Position numbers and translations under genes: made by a program | Notes under the pieces: generated by a model | Seen by the model: only the letters and a program-made list of their open reading frames with translations | Database searches by the model: none | Told to the model about the DNA's origin: nothing | Part shown: in pieces, positions 30,701 through 39,567 of the stretch | Layout of the letters: every line of letters starts with the position of its first letter | Numbering within the stretch: position 1 is the first letter of the stretch | DNA from: Chloroflexota bacterium | GTDB lineage: Bacteria; Chloroflexota; Anaerolineae; VGOG01 | Direction: 5' to 3' | NCBI GenBank assembly: GCA_030611885.1 | Contig: JAUWOY010000011.1 | Coordinates: 1-64,000 of the forward strand | Length of the DNA stretch: 64,000 nucleotides

Positions 30701-31763
30701 AAAGGTAGGCCAGATCTATGAGGCCCAAGGCCAGATCTACGAGGCTCAAGACCAATTCGATAAGGCCATTGTCCACTATCTGGCTGCCGCCGATGTATCA
30801 GCGGATGGGCCCCTGAAGGCCGATCTCCTTGAAAAGGCAGGCCAGCTCTATGAGGCTCAAGGCCAATTGGATAAGGCTATTGTCCAGTACCTGACCGCAG
30901 CGCAGGCTACGGCCGACTCTGGCACGACGCGGAGATTATACCGACGTGTGGCGGACGTGTACCTGGCAGCCGGCAATCCAGAAGCTGCCCGGAGTCTCGT
31001 CCGGAGCGTGTTATGGAACGAGCCCCGGAACGCTGGGTCGTGGTCGCTGGCTATGGACGCTTATCCCGCTCTGATAGAGTGGTACGAAGCGCAGGAAGAA
31101 ATGACCAGGGCCAGAGCGATGGCCTGGGAGCTCCTTGCCATCGTTCCCAAGCACGAAGCCGCTTTGCAGGCGTTTACTTACTATGACTTTATTGCGAACT
31201 TCAGCGCCGCCGAAGTGGAGACTGAGGAGGAGTCCTCCCCCCACGTCAAGCTCACCGACGGATGTCGTCTATCCGCATTCACCATGCCCGCCACCGGCGA
31301 TCAGCGATCGGTGCTTCTCATGTCTCCAGAGGCTCAGGTCTCTTACAGGCTCAAGATGCCATCGGAGCCGTCGGTGCTTCGGTTCGGCCTGGCCATGAAC
31401 CCTGAGACCTGGGAGCTGGGTGGAGACGGCAGCACCTTTGAGGTCTACGTGACGGATGAAGGGGGAGCACATCGGTCGTTGTTTTCGGAGCACATCAGCA
31501 ACGATCCCGAGGATCAGAAATGGCACGACCGAGAGGTGAGCCTGGCGCCTTACGCCAGTCAAGAGGTGACCATCACCTTCGTAACTCAACCGGGCCCAGG
31601 GGCCGATTCCACCGGGGACGAGGCTGGCTGGGCAACCCCGCGAGTGATGTGGGCACGGACGGAGGAGCGGGACTTTTGGGACTATTCGGAAGAGGAGATA
31701 TCGGCGGCGGATACTCTGAAGAGATCCCCGGAGTCTTTCACGACGCTGTACCCGCTGGATTGA
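27795..31763 (+). CDS. Large multi-spanning membrane protein with C-terminal TPR region and beta-rich tail
   Basis: About 1,320 aa; N-terminal TM bundle; TPR-like repeats from about residue 720; tail without TM. Confidence 0.75.
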   Translation: MLIYALGITSLIASVAIQLGLVALPNSMLSTLISTGVLFVLPGFLFSELLLGQDKLSLIEKLATSFVLGIGLLIIPGTVLLAWRASLTSLIWVSVGTNVILIVLHMVMRPGDRQPRVVAKATGWRSVPKRMWCAIWGSKDPNLEFVLLSVVLVILIAFLLYFIKSEARMWGYGTEDGWSYAPYVRRYVDDSCLNPDGTVCPKLDGRVRLSTWLALLALVGRVSQANLNDMYWLHLTPIFAGACVLSSYTLAKTLFRRTNAALFASLVQMGYYATSMIKDTHHCYSDGLALFARIHEDKWFAVWVVFPIALVFAFRYLETRRPRYLAGFVLSAAAATIIHPMGYASLGLGLASFALVHVLSSLCPGQQLGKTKSRSVSWLHFLWHQLLRGKTKFVAFGILFVILGCLLIHPWLARQALIQAGSKAFSLEDLPNVEYLIDFYNQRRHLVMSSLDWYRARSTLLEHPVIILALLLTPALIKYLRRDWAAQFLFSNMVLPLIVIYNPLTAPLLGKLIPAGILFRVRYMLPISLVVGFVLYKLIEFLRQRLVAARVLAPQRILWSALPLCVVAGLIASLHGMIGDGISEISQWVSVNPAQRDVLEYLHDYLTEESVVLADPEQMIHHLPAFTSKTYPLIHRSWAIDSDVVDNVEYFYDAELVDRSIIDTLRRYDVRYVIIEGGSSLGLQFRLLPYLFPKIYHNDTYELYEVASELRPNHVITGNTYLVGGEWDKAIAEYEAALTLDPDCPLAHLGLSQVYQARSEMEIELAKRARATADLLAHLELNREYQALAEIEIELAEHERAMADLLARLELNREYQALAEMEKAVVELDRAVAASPENAGLHFYVGQTYANLAEMTETGAQTYLQKAAEAYRRSWALNWENTTAGEELMETCEKLETCYQQAWCQQPGMLDEVIAHFEKAVELNPEDGELQLTLARCYKAAGCYEEAIASYLAAADVAADGHTKADLFAKVGQIYEAQGQIYEAQDQFDKAIVHYLAAADVSADGPLKADLLEKAGQLYEAQGQLDKAIVQYLTAAQATADSGTTRRLYRRVADVYLAAGNPEAARSLVRSVLWNEPRNAGSWSLAMDAYPALIEWYEAQEEMTRARAMAWELLAIVPKHEAALQAFTYYDFIANFSAAEVETEEESSPHVKLTDGCRLSAFTMPATGDQRSVLLMSPEAQVSYRLKMPSEPSVLRFGLAMNPETWELGGDGSTFEVYVTDEGGAHRSLFSEHISNDPEDQKWHDREVSLAPYASQEVTITFVTQPGPGADSTGDEAGWATPRVMWARTEERDFWDYSEEEISAADTLKRSPESFTTLYPLD
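30057..30266 (+). repeat. 90-bp tandem coding repeat (about 2.3 copies)
   Basis: TATCAAGCCC(T/G)... units begin at 30057, 30147 and 30237, encoding YQALAE(I/M)EIELA..ADLLA.LELNRE. Confidence 0.85.
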
Positions 31764-31797
31764 TCCGTCCGCCAAATGCCATTTATTAAGCGCCGCC

Positions 31798-31920
31798 GGT
31801 TGAGTAGCGAAGCGTATCGAAACCACGGCGCGGTCCATGCAATGCAAAATCCATCGCAAAAGCCGCTCACGGGGTCTGGGAAATCGTTCGGAGGCTTGGG
31901 TTGAGCCTGTCGAAACCTAT
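31798..31920. repeat. Decayed GGTTGAGTAG...CGTATCGAAACC element plus GGTTGAGCCTGTCGAAACC variant
   Basis: CCGGTTGAGTAGCGAAGCGTATCGAAACCACGG at about 31798-31830 and GGTTGAGCCTGTCGAAACC at about 31900-31918; same motif as 6673-6780. Confidence 0.7.
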
Positions 31921-34069
31921 GAATCCAATGAAATCACTGCGAAATCAAGCGCCCAATATCCTGCTTCTCCTACTCTATCCTGCATTTCTCCTTCCAAACA
32001 TTCCAGTCGCGATAGACCTGAAGGTATACCTGGGCCTGATCTCCCTTTTCGTGATCCCCGGCTATATCCTGGTCAACCTCATAGCCAGGGAGCGGCTGTC
32101 CAATCTGGGCTTCCTGGAAAGAACGGTCATCTATCTGGGCGGTTCGTTAAGCTTGATGTTAATTCCCTGGCTGCTGGTCTACTTCGCAGGGCTTTCGATT
32201 ACCGTTGCTTTTTGGGGCATCTGTGCGCTCGGTGTTCTGGGGCTGATATCACTGGCCCTGGTGAAACGCCCTTCGAGCGATCTGGCGGGCGTCGGCGGCG
32301 CTTTTGCAGTTTCCTGGGACTCTCTCATTATCTCTCTCTTTATCGTTGCCTGCATGCTTGGCACTTACGCCTTCGGCGCAAAAATCGAGGGCGATGAGAC
32401 CTCTTTCAGGGCTTACATGAGGAACATATACCATGGCGAAATCGCTCCCGAGGAAAACGTTCAGGCTGAGTGGGAGCGAGACTACAGGGGAATCGCGTAT
32501 AGACATCCCTTGCTATTGTTGTCCTACGCAGCAACCGCAAAAGCCATCGCGGTAGACCCAGATGCGGTATGGGTGCGGGCGCCGTCTTTTTTTACTTTCT
32601 TCTTCCTCGCCGTCAACTATGGCTTAGCCAAATTCATCTTTAAGAAGCGCCGCATCGCTTACCTGGCGCTTGTCCTGTCACCCATCGTTCTCGCCAGTTC
32701 ACTGGGTCCCCCGGCTCTGGTTCTCCCGTCTCTGGTTGGCCCGCATCTTCTGTCCAATTCCGTCTTTCTGCCTTCGGCCATCCTATTTGCCCTGTGGTAT
32801 ATGCTGGATGATGACCCCCACCCGCTTTTTCTGCTGCTTCCCGCGCTTCTGGCTGTCGTGCTAACTGTGGAGCACACGCAGCATTTTTTCTTTTTTCTGC
32901 TAGCGCTGGGCTCTTTTGGAGTGGTGCGGTTGATTCTGGAGAGGAGGCTCACAACCGATGTCTGGAAGAACGGACAGATAATCCTGCTCTCCATCCTCTT
33001 GTCATTACCCTATCTCCTGGCCATGCGATTGTGGGCCTCTCAGGTTCAGCATGATTCAGCCAGACTGGCGGCAGCGGTACTGGCGTCTGGAAGGAGACGT
33101 TTTTTCGGAATCCCTAATTTCTACATCGTCCATCCATACAGGTTGCTGAGAACAAATCCCGGGTTGATCCCATGGATCCTGATCGGCGTGCTCTTTTATC
33201 GTAAGCGGTTCTACAGGACGGCAGGAGGTAGTTTCCTGCTCTCGAACCTTGCTGTGGTGACATTCATAGGGTTGAATCCCATATTGGCGCCACTGGTATC
33301 CCATCTCGTCGAGCCTCGGGTCGTGTTTCGACTTGGCGACCTGATGCCCGTGCTCCCGATTGCCAGCTTCTGCCTCTACAGGGCCTGGGTGACACTGGCA
33401 CGATCCTGCAAAAGAGATCGAATTGATTTTGGCGGATTGCTACAGAAGGGGAAGAACCGGTGCGCCTTGATACTGATCCTCCTGGCCTTGCCCGCTTTCG
33501 GCTCACAGGTCTCTCTGATGAGTTTTAACACTATCGAGTGGAGAATCAGGCAAAGCTTCTTCTCGCCGAAGGGAGCCAGCCCTAATTGGCTGGATAACAG
33601 GCTTAGAGCCGCCGTCGAGAGCAGGCTGGTAGAGAACCCTTTCTATCTGTTCGTGGAACCACCACGTATTGCTCTGTTCCTCGACCGTTCCATCCTGGAG
33701 TTCATCGAAGATGAGATTGAAGATAACTCCGTGTTTCTGTCTGAACACGTGGTTGAAGCGATGCTGCCTGCCTATGCCAACCAACTGGCTTTCCTGGGTC
33801 GGTATGCTGCTCCAGGCCTGGATTTCGACCCGGCCCACGATACAAGCACACGCCCGCCAGTACGAGAAAGGCGGGCTGCGGCATATACAATTCTGTCCCC
33901 AGAGACCAGCGTTTCGCAGGTCGAGGCGCTATTGGAGCAATATCGTGACGAGATAGATTACGTGCTCGTAACTCCCAAGAAAGCCTTCTTGCGCTCAAAG
34001 CTTGATGAGATAGATTTCACCAAGAAGATATATGACCAGAATGGGTTGGCGCTCTACGAAATCAGGTAA
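31919..34069 (+). CDS. Multi-spanning membrane protein, glycosyltransferase-like
   Basis: About 716 aa with many TM helices; start placed after the repeat-derived MSLSKP segment. Confidence 0.7.
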   Translation: MNPMKSLRNQAPNILLLLLYPAFLLPNIPVAIDLKVYLGLISLFVIPGYILVNLIARERLSNLGFLERTVIYLGGSLSLMLIPWLLVYFAGLSITVAFWGICALGVLGLISLALVKRPSSDLAGVGGAFAVSWDSLIISLFIVACMLGTYAFGAKIEGDETSFRAYMRNIYHGEIAPEENVQAEWERDYRGIAYRHPLLLLSYAATAKAIAVDPDAVWVRAPSFFTFFFLAVNYGLAKFIFKKRRIAYLALVLSPIVLASSLGPPALVLPSLVGPHLLSNSVFLPSAILFALWYMLDDDPHPLFLLLPALLAVVLTVEHTQHFFFFLLALGSFGVVRLILERRLTTDVWKNGQIILLSILLSLPYLLAMRLWASQVQHDSARLAAAVLASGRRRFFGIPNFYIVHPYRLLRTNPGLIPWILIGVLFYRKRFYRTAGGSFLLSNLAVVTFIGLNPILAPLVSHLVEPRVVFRLGDLMPVLPIASFCLYRAWVTLARSCKRDRIDFGGLLQKGKNRCALILILLALPAFGSQVSLMSFNTIEWRIRQSFFSPKGASPNWLDNRLRAAVESRLVENPFYLFVEPPRIALFLDRSILEFIEDEIEDNSVFLSEHVVEAMLPAYANQLAFLGRYAAPGLDFDPAHDTSTRPPVRERRAAAYTILSPETSVSQVEALLEQYRDEIDYVLVTPKKAFLRSKLDEIDFTKKIYDQNGLALYEIR

Positions 34070-34074
34070 AAAGC

Positions 34075-35607
34075 GTGGCTGAGGATTCCATCGCTGCCCA
34101 GGCCGTGCGCGGTTCGGCCTTCACCATCATCGCTTCGGGGATAACTACAGTCTCCGGCTTTGCGCGCTCGGTGCTGTTGGCCCGGCTGCTGCTGCCCGAA
34201 CACTTCGGCGTGGTGACGCTGGCACTGTTCTTCCTTTCCCTCACCACACAGGTGCAGCGCTTTGGTTTTAACAAGGCTTTCATCCACCGTGACGACAATT
34301 CGCCGGTCAATCTGACCACCTTCGCCTCGCTAAGCGTGGGGTTCGCAGGTGTTGCAGTGGTGCTGGCTCTTGTGGCAGCGCCGGTCTTGACGCGGCTGTA
34401 TCCTGAGCAATCGGCGTTGGCTCCTGTGCTGGTTGTGCTGGCTCTGTTCGAGATGATGCAGGCCTTCAACAGCGTGACTGACGCTATCCTGGTCAAAGAC
34501 CTGCGGTTTCGAAGATTGGCAGCTCTGGATGTAGCCAGCTCACTGACGATGACAGTTGTGGCTCCTGTCGTGGCGCTAGCGGGCGGTGGGGTGTGGGCAT
34601 TGGTAACAGAGAGAGTAACTGGAGTGCTGGTTCGTACGGCAGGGCTGTGGCTGTTCCGGCGGCCATGGCATCCTACCTTTGGCATCAGTCGTGCGCTGGC
34701 TCGCTGGTATCTGCGATTTGGTGTTTTACTTTTTGTCAATGACGGTCTGGCTTTTCTGCTCGACCAATTCGATGACTTCTGGACGGGCACATTTCTGGGA
34801 GCCACGGCTCTCGGATTCTATTCGCGAGCCTACGAATTCGCGCGCTACCCACGACGCATACTCTCCGGCCCGCTGGTAAGAGTTTTTTTCCCCACTTTTG
34901 CCAGTCTTCAGAAGGATCGGTTACGGCTATCCAAGGCTTTCTATCGGGTATGTAGCGCCATTGTACGCGTGGGATTCCTGGCTTTCGGATCCTTCGCTAT
35001 GGTGGCGCCCGAATTCATCCATATCTTTTTGGGCGACAAGTGGATGCCGATGGCCTTTACCTTTCAGTTAATGCTGATTTATAGCCTGCTCGATCCGTTA
35101 ATCGCCATTTGCACTTACCTTCTGGCAGCCGTAGGACAGCCGCAAACCGTGACCAAGATTCAACCTGTCCGGTTGATCGTTTTCATTCCATCGGTATTTC
35201 TCTTGGGAAGAAAGTTCGGGATCAACGGGGTGGCCGTGGCCGCAGATCTGATGTTGCTCATTGGCCTGGCATTGCTCTTTTGGCAAGCCCGTCGCTTTGT
35301 GGACTTTTCCTTGTGGCGGATGTTCCTGGTGCCATCACTAGGGCTTAGCCTTGCAGGCCTGGCGGCGCTGGGAGTACAGCACTTAGTTCCTTTGCCCGGC
35401 GACTGGTGGAGGTTGATTGGTAAGGTAATTGTGGCTTTCGTTGTCTACTCCAGCGTCTCGTTACTGTTGGAAAGGCAGGAATATGTCCGCATAGTCCAAC
35501 TTGGATGGCGGTTGATATTCAGTCAAGCGTCTGTATCGTCTTCTGTAGCTCCTATTCTTCCTGCGTCGAAGGATGTACATGCAAAGGAGTTTCCAGACAC
35601 GGATTAA
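34075..35607 (+). CDS. Polysaccharide flippase (second Wzx-like)
   Basis: VRGSAFTIIASGITTVSGFARSVLLARLLLPEHFGVVTLALFFLSLTTQVQRFGFNKAFIHRDD. Confidence 0.9.
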   Translation: MAEDSIAAQAVRGSAFTIIASGITTVSGFARSVLLARLLLPEHFGVVTLALFFLSLTTQVQRFGFNKAFIHRDDNSPVNLTTFASLSVGFAGVAVVLALVAAPVLTRLYPEQSALAPVLVVLALFEMMQAFNSVTDAILVKDLRFRRLAALDVASSLTMTVVAPVVALAGGGVWALVTERVTGVLVRTAGLWLFRRPWHPTFGISRALARWYLRFGVLLFVNDGLAFLLDQFDDFWTGTFLGATALGFYSRAYEFARYPRRILSGPLVRVFFPTFASLQKDRLRLSKAFYRVCSAIVRVGFLAFGSFAMVAPEFIHIFLGDKWMPMAFTFQLMLIYSLLDPLIAICTYLLAAVGQPQTVTKIQPVRLIVFIPSVFLLGRKFGINGVAVAADLMLLIGLALLFWQARRFVDFSLWRMFLVPSLGLSLAGLAALGVQHLVPLPGDWWRLIGKVIVAFVVYSSVSLLLERQEYVRIVQLGWRLIFSQASVSSSVAPILPASKDVHAKEFPDTD

Positions 35608-35691
35608 AGTGCTTTGGCAGGCGAGTAGTCTCCCTCGGTGAACAGCGATTTGTTCGAAACAATTGGGTTCAGTGGAGAAAGGGGCCAAATC

Positions 35692-36768
35692 ATGACAATA
35701 AATATCACAAAGTCTTTCTTGCCTCCGTTCGAAACGTATTCAGCTTACTTGAAAAAGATTTGGGAGTCCAATTGGTTAACGAATAATGGGCCGCTACTAC
35801 AGGAATTAGAACAGCGGCTCAAAGAATACTTGGGCGTTAAGCATCTGTTTATCGTGTCAAATGGGACAATATCGCTTCAAATAGCTATAAAGGTACTTAA
35901 CCTCACAGGCGAAATCATCACCACGCCATTTTCCTACGTCGCCACAGTATCAAGTATCGTTTGGGAGAATTGCGTACCAGTTTTTGTCGATATCGACCCA
36001 GAAACTTTATGCTTAGATCCAAGGAATATTGAGGCAGCGATAACGCCTAAGACTCAGGCAATTATGGGAGTGCATGTCTATGGAAATCCTTGCGATGTCC
36101 TAGAAATTGAGAAAATAGCAACAAAGCACAATTTGAAGGTCATTTATGACGCAGCCCACGCGTTTGGGGTAAAGCTTAATGGCAAGTCAGTATTGAATTA
36201 TGGCGATGTTTCTTCGCTAAGTTTTCACGCGACAAAGTTGTTCCATACCGTCGAAGGTGGCGCACTCATTACCGACAGCAATGAGCTGGCACACAAGATA
36301 AACTATGCTAGACATAATGGACATAAATCTCCAGAGGAATTCTATGGCCTAGGTATCAATGCCAAAAACTCGGAATTTCACGCCGCTATGGGATTAAGTA
36401 TTTTGCCTTCAGTGCAAAGAATAATTCGCAAACGAAAATCTGTTTGTGAACTATACGACGCCTACTTTGCGGGTACGAATTTGCGAAGGCCAGTGATACC
36501 AGAAAACGTTGAGTACAACTATGCTTACTACCCGGTTATTCTTGAATCAGAAGCCCAACTCTTAAGGGTCAGAGAACGGTTGGTCGAAAACGACATCCAT
36601 CCAAGAAGGTATTTCTATCCTCCGTTAAACACACTAAACTATGTGACATTCAGGGAGACCAAAATGGCCACTGACATTTCTTCCAGGGTTCTCTCTTTAC
36701 CTCTATACCCGGATTTGCCAGAAGAGGATGTGAGGCGAATAGCCGGTCTTGTTTTGGAGGAACTGTAA
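35692..36768 (+). CDS. DegT/DnrJ/EryC1/StrS aminotransferase
   Basis: SNWLTNNGPLLQELEQRLKEYLGVKHLFIVSNGTISLQIA; SFHATKLFHTVEGGAL. Confidence 0.92.
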   Translation: MTINITKSFLPPFETYSAYLKKIWESNWLTNNGPLLQELEQRLKEYLGVKHLFIVSNGTISLQIAIKVLNLTGEIITTPFSYVATVSSIVWENCVPVFVDIDPETLCLDPRNIEAAITPKTQAIMGVHVYGNPCDVLEIEKIATKHNLKVIYDAAHAFGVKLNGKSVLNYGDVSSLSFHATKLFHTVEGGALITDSNELAHKINYARHNGHKSPEEFYGLGINAKNSEFHAAMGLSILPSVQRIIRKRKSVCELYDAYFAGTNLRRPVIPENVEYNYAYYPVILESEAQLLRVRERLVENDIHPRRYFYPPLNTLNYVTFRETKMATDISSRVLSLPLYPDLPEEDVRRIAGLVLEEL

Positions 36769-37349
36769 TGGCTTTTCTGGGTCAAGAGGAGCTAGACGGA
36801 ATAGGATTCAAATACCTGGGTAAGAAAGTCCTGATTTCGGATAAAGCCTCGATTCATAATCCGGCCCAAATAGAGATCGGTGATTTTTCAAGGATTGACG
36901 ATTTCTGTGTCCTATCGGCAGGTTCAGGCGGAATAAGAATTGGTAGAAACGTCCATATAGCTGTATACACTTCGCTGATTGGTAGGGGCAAGATAACCAT
37001 AGAGGACTTTGCTAATTTGAGTTCAAAGGTGGCAGTTTATTCCAGCAATGATGACTACAGCGGGGAGTTTATGGCAAACCCAACGGTAGATGAGAGGTTT
37101 ACGAAAGTGACACACGGGGATGTATTCATTGGTAAACACGTAATCATTGGAGCCGGCAGTGTTATATTACCAAATGTTCAGATAGAGGAAGGCGCATGCG
37201 TTGGTGCACTTTCATTGGTAAAAGATGACTGTCAAGCGTTTTGTATATATGGCGGAGTACCTGCCAGATTCTTGAAAACACGGACTAGAAGACTGTTGGA
37301 ACTCGAGAAAGAATTCTTGGCTTACCAATCTGAGGATAGTTCTGCATGA
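36768..37349 (+). CDS. Hexapeptide-repeat acyltransferase
   Basis: IGKHVIIGAGSVILPNVQIEEGACVGALSLVKDDCQAFCIYGGVPARFLKTR. Confidence 0.9.
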   Translation: MAFLGQEELDGIGFKYLGKKVLISDKASIHNPAQIEIGDFSRIDDFCVLSAGSGGIRIGRNVHIAVYTSLIGRGKITIEDFANLSSKVAVYSSNDDYSGEFMANPTVDERFTKVTHGDVFIGKHVIIGAGSVILPNVQIEEGACVGALSLVKDDCQAFCIYGGVPARFLKTRTRRLLELEKEFLAYQSEDSSA

Positions 37350-38452
37350 AGAAGAAGCTCGTATTCATCAGCAATATGGCGGCTCCATACCAAGTAAAAT
37401 TTTGCTATGCGTTACAAAAGTACTTCGATGCTGAGTTCTGGTTTCACGTCTATTTAGAACCTCACAGGCCAGGCTGGTGGGAAATCGAACTTGGAGAAAA
37501 ATGCCGGATCTTAAACAGGGTTGTTTTCAGAAGAAGCCGCAGATACTTATCGTTGGACATAATCAAAGAGCTAAACAGATTTGATCCGGGCCTTGTCGTT
37601 TTGGGTGGGTTTGCTCTCCCTTCAGTGATTGTAGCATATTACTGGGCCAAACTTTTCAATAAAAAGGTCGTGATGTTTACCGAAATATCCCGCAACAGAC
37701 GTGGTATTGTTAGAAAGAAAGGCTTCTTCACGAAGTTTGTAAAGTTCCTGTACAAGGATATAGATGCAATACTGACTTCTGCCGTCGAGGGCACAGAGCA
37801 ATTCAGAGATGTGTTTGGATTTGGCGATCGAGTTTTCACAGCCCAATACCCATCTGATATTGACGAACAACTGAAGCATCCACTGAGAGCAAAGACAGGA
37901 CCTTACGTATACCTCTATGCAAATAGATTAACAGCAATCTATAATCCCATTTTGGCAATAGAGATTTTCGATGTTGTTCGAAAAGAATATCCTGGCTCCA
38001 AGCTGCTTATGAATGCTTCTGGCGAACTACTTGACCAATGCCAATCGAGGATTAGAGAATTAGGGCTGTTTACCGAGATAGAGTTTTTGGATCAGATTGA
38101 GTCTTGGAATGATTTGCACAAAGTCTACCGACGCAGTGATATCCTCGTCCTACCGGCGGTTTTCAGTGCTGGTAATCTGACGATTATCGAATCGATGGCT
38201 TCTGGCATGGGCATTGTCGTCAGCAACAAGGTTCTTGGTCCTGGTATAGATTATATTGAGAATGGCAAGAATGGGTTTATCTGTGATCCAAATGTTGATG
38301 ACTTCGTAAAGGCAATTGATACCTACAACAAGAATCCGATTCTACTCAAAACTCACGCAAAGATTAATAAAGAAATAGTCAAGAAATATTCAATTGCTCA
38401 AACGGCGGTTCTATGGTATGGATTGCTGAGCAGCGTTGTTCCCGAACAATGA
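37346..38452 (+). CDS. Glycosyltransferase family 4-like
   Basis: GT-B fold pattern; ILVLPAVFSAGNLTIIESMASGMGIVVSNKV. Confidence 0.85.
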   Translation: MKKKLVFISNMAAPYQVKFCYALQKYFDAEFWFHVYLEPHRPGWWEIELGEKCRILNRVVFRRSRRYLSLDIIKELNRFDPGLVVLGGFALPSVIVAYYWAKLFNKKVVMFTEISRNRRGIVRKKGFFTKFVKFLYKDIDAILTSAVEGTEQFRDVFGFGDRVFTAQYPSDIDEQLKHPLRAKTGPYVYLYANRLTAIYNPILAIEIFDVVRKEYPGSKLLMNASGELLDQCQSRIRELGLFTEIEFLDQIESWNDLHKVYRRSDILVLPAVFSAGNLTIIESMASGMGIVVSNKVLGPGIDYIENGKNGFICDPNVDDFVKAIDTYNKNPILLKTHAKINKEIVKKYSIAQTAVLWYGLLSSVVPEQ

Positions 38453-39567
38453 GTGTGTATGAGACAGTTATGCACCCCCTGATCATCACCGCCCTCTACC
38501 CCCCCGCCGTCGGCGGCGCGGCTACTTATTTTGGCAGCGTCGTGCCCCGCTTGGCTCAACGCAACGAGATCGAGCAACTGACCGTGCTGACCGAGCGCAT
38601 GCCCGGTCAGCCCCGCCAGCAGATCAATGGCAAGCTGCGACTGTTGCGCCACCTGCCCACCCGAACCAGCCTGACACAGCGCCACTGGCTGACCCACGCG
38701 GCGACCTACGTGCTGACTCAAGCCTGGTTCACGGCTCGCCTACCTGGTCTGGTACACCACCACCGCGTAGACCTGATCCATTTCCACACCCGTTTCCGCG
38801 GCCGGCTGTTCTATGCCTCACTGCGACACAGTGGTGCGCCAGTGATTGCTGACCTCCGTGACAAGATGACCAATCCGGCGCTACTGGTGGATGTGGCCGA
38901 CCTGCTGCTGTGCTGCGGTGAGGGCGTGCAGCGCTTCGCCATTGAGGGGGGCTTTCCCAGCGAGCGGACGGTGCTGGTTCCCAACGCTTTCGTGCCACCG
39001 GATATTCCATCGCCCCAGTTGATTTCCAACGTCCGTCGGCGTTACAAGTTAAGTGAGAGGCCCTATTTGCTCTTCGTAGGTGATATCACCTATAACAAGG
39101 GCGTCTATGATTTTCTGGAGGCATATCGGCGTTGGGGATCTGAGCACCCTCAGGTCCAACTCATCCTCGCCGGCACCAACCGCGAGGGAGCGCGCTTTCT
39201 GGACCAGGTGCGGCAAGCTCCAGGAGTAATCTACCTGGGCCATGTGCCGCACCAAGATGCGCTGGCCCTGATGCGCGGCACCGAGATCGTAGTCTTGCCT
39301 TCCCGCTCTGAGGGGCTACCGACAGTGATCCTGGAATCGGTGGCTTTGGGTACCAAGGTCATCTGCCCGCCGGGGATACCGGAGTTTGAGCGGCATTTGC
39401 CTCGGTTTGTGCTGCCTGAGGTGGATGTGGATTCTATCATCACGATGTTGAACGCCATTTGGCGTTGCGACGACCTGCCCTCGTATCCTCTCTCCGAGCA
39501 CAGGGTGCACCGTGTTGTTGAGGAACTGACGAATGTTTATCGCGAGATGGTGAAAGCGAGAGAATGA
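38449..39567 (+). CDS. Glycosyltransferase family 4
   Basis: ITALYPPAVGGAATYFGSVVPRLAQ; VVLPSRSEGLPTVILESVALGTKVICPP. Confidence 0.92.
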   Translation: MSVYETVMHPLIITALYPPAVGGAATYFGSVVPRLAQRNEIEQLTVLTERMPGQPRQQINGKLRLLRHLPTRTSLTQRHWLTHAATYVLTQAWFTARLPGLVHHHRVDLIHFHTRFRGRLFYASLRHSGAPVIADLRDKMTNPALLVDVADLLLCCGEGVQRFAIEGGFPSERTVLVPNAFVPPDIPSPQLISNVRRRYKLSERPYLLFVGDITYNKGVYDFLEAYRRWGSEHPQVQLILAGTNREGARFLDQVRQAPGVIYLGHVPHQDALALMRGTEIVVLPSRSEGLPTVILESVALGTKVICPPGIPEFERHLPRFVLPEVDVDSIITMLNAIWRCDDLPSYPLSEHRVHRVVEELTNVYREMVKARE

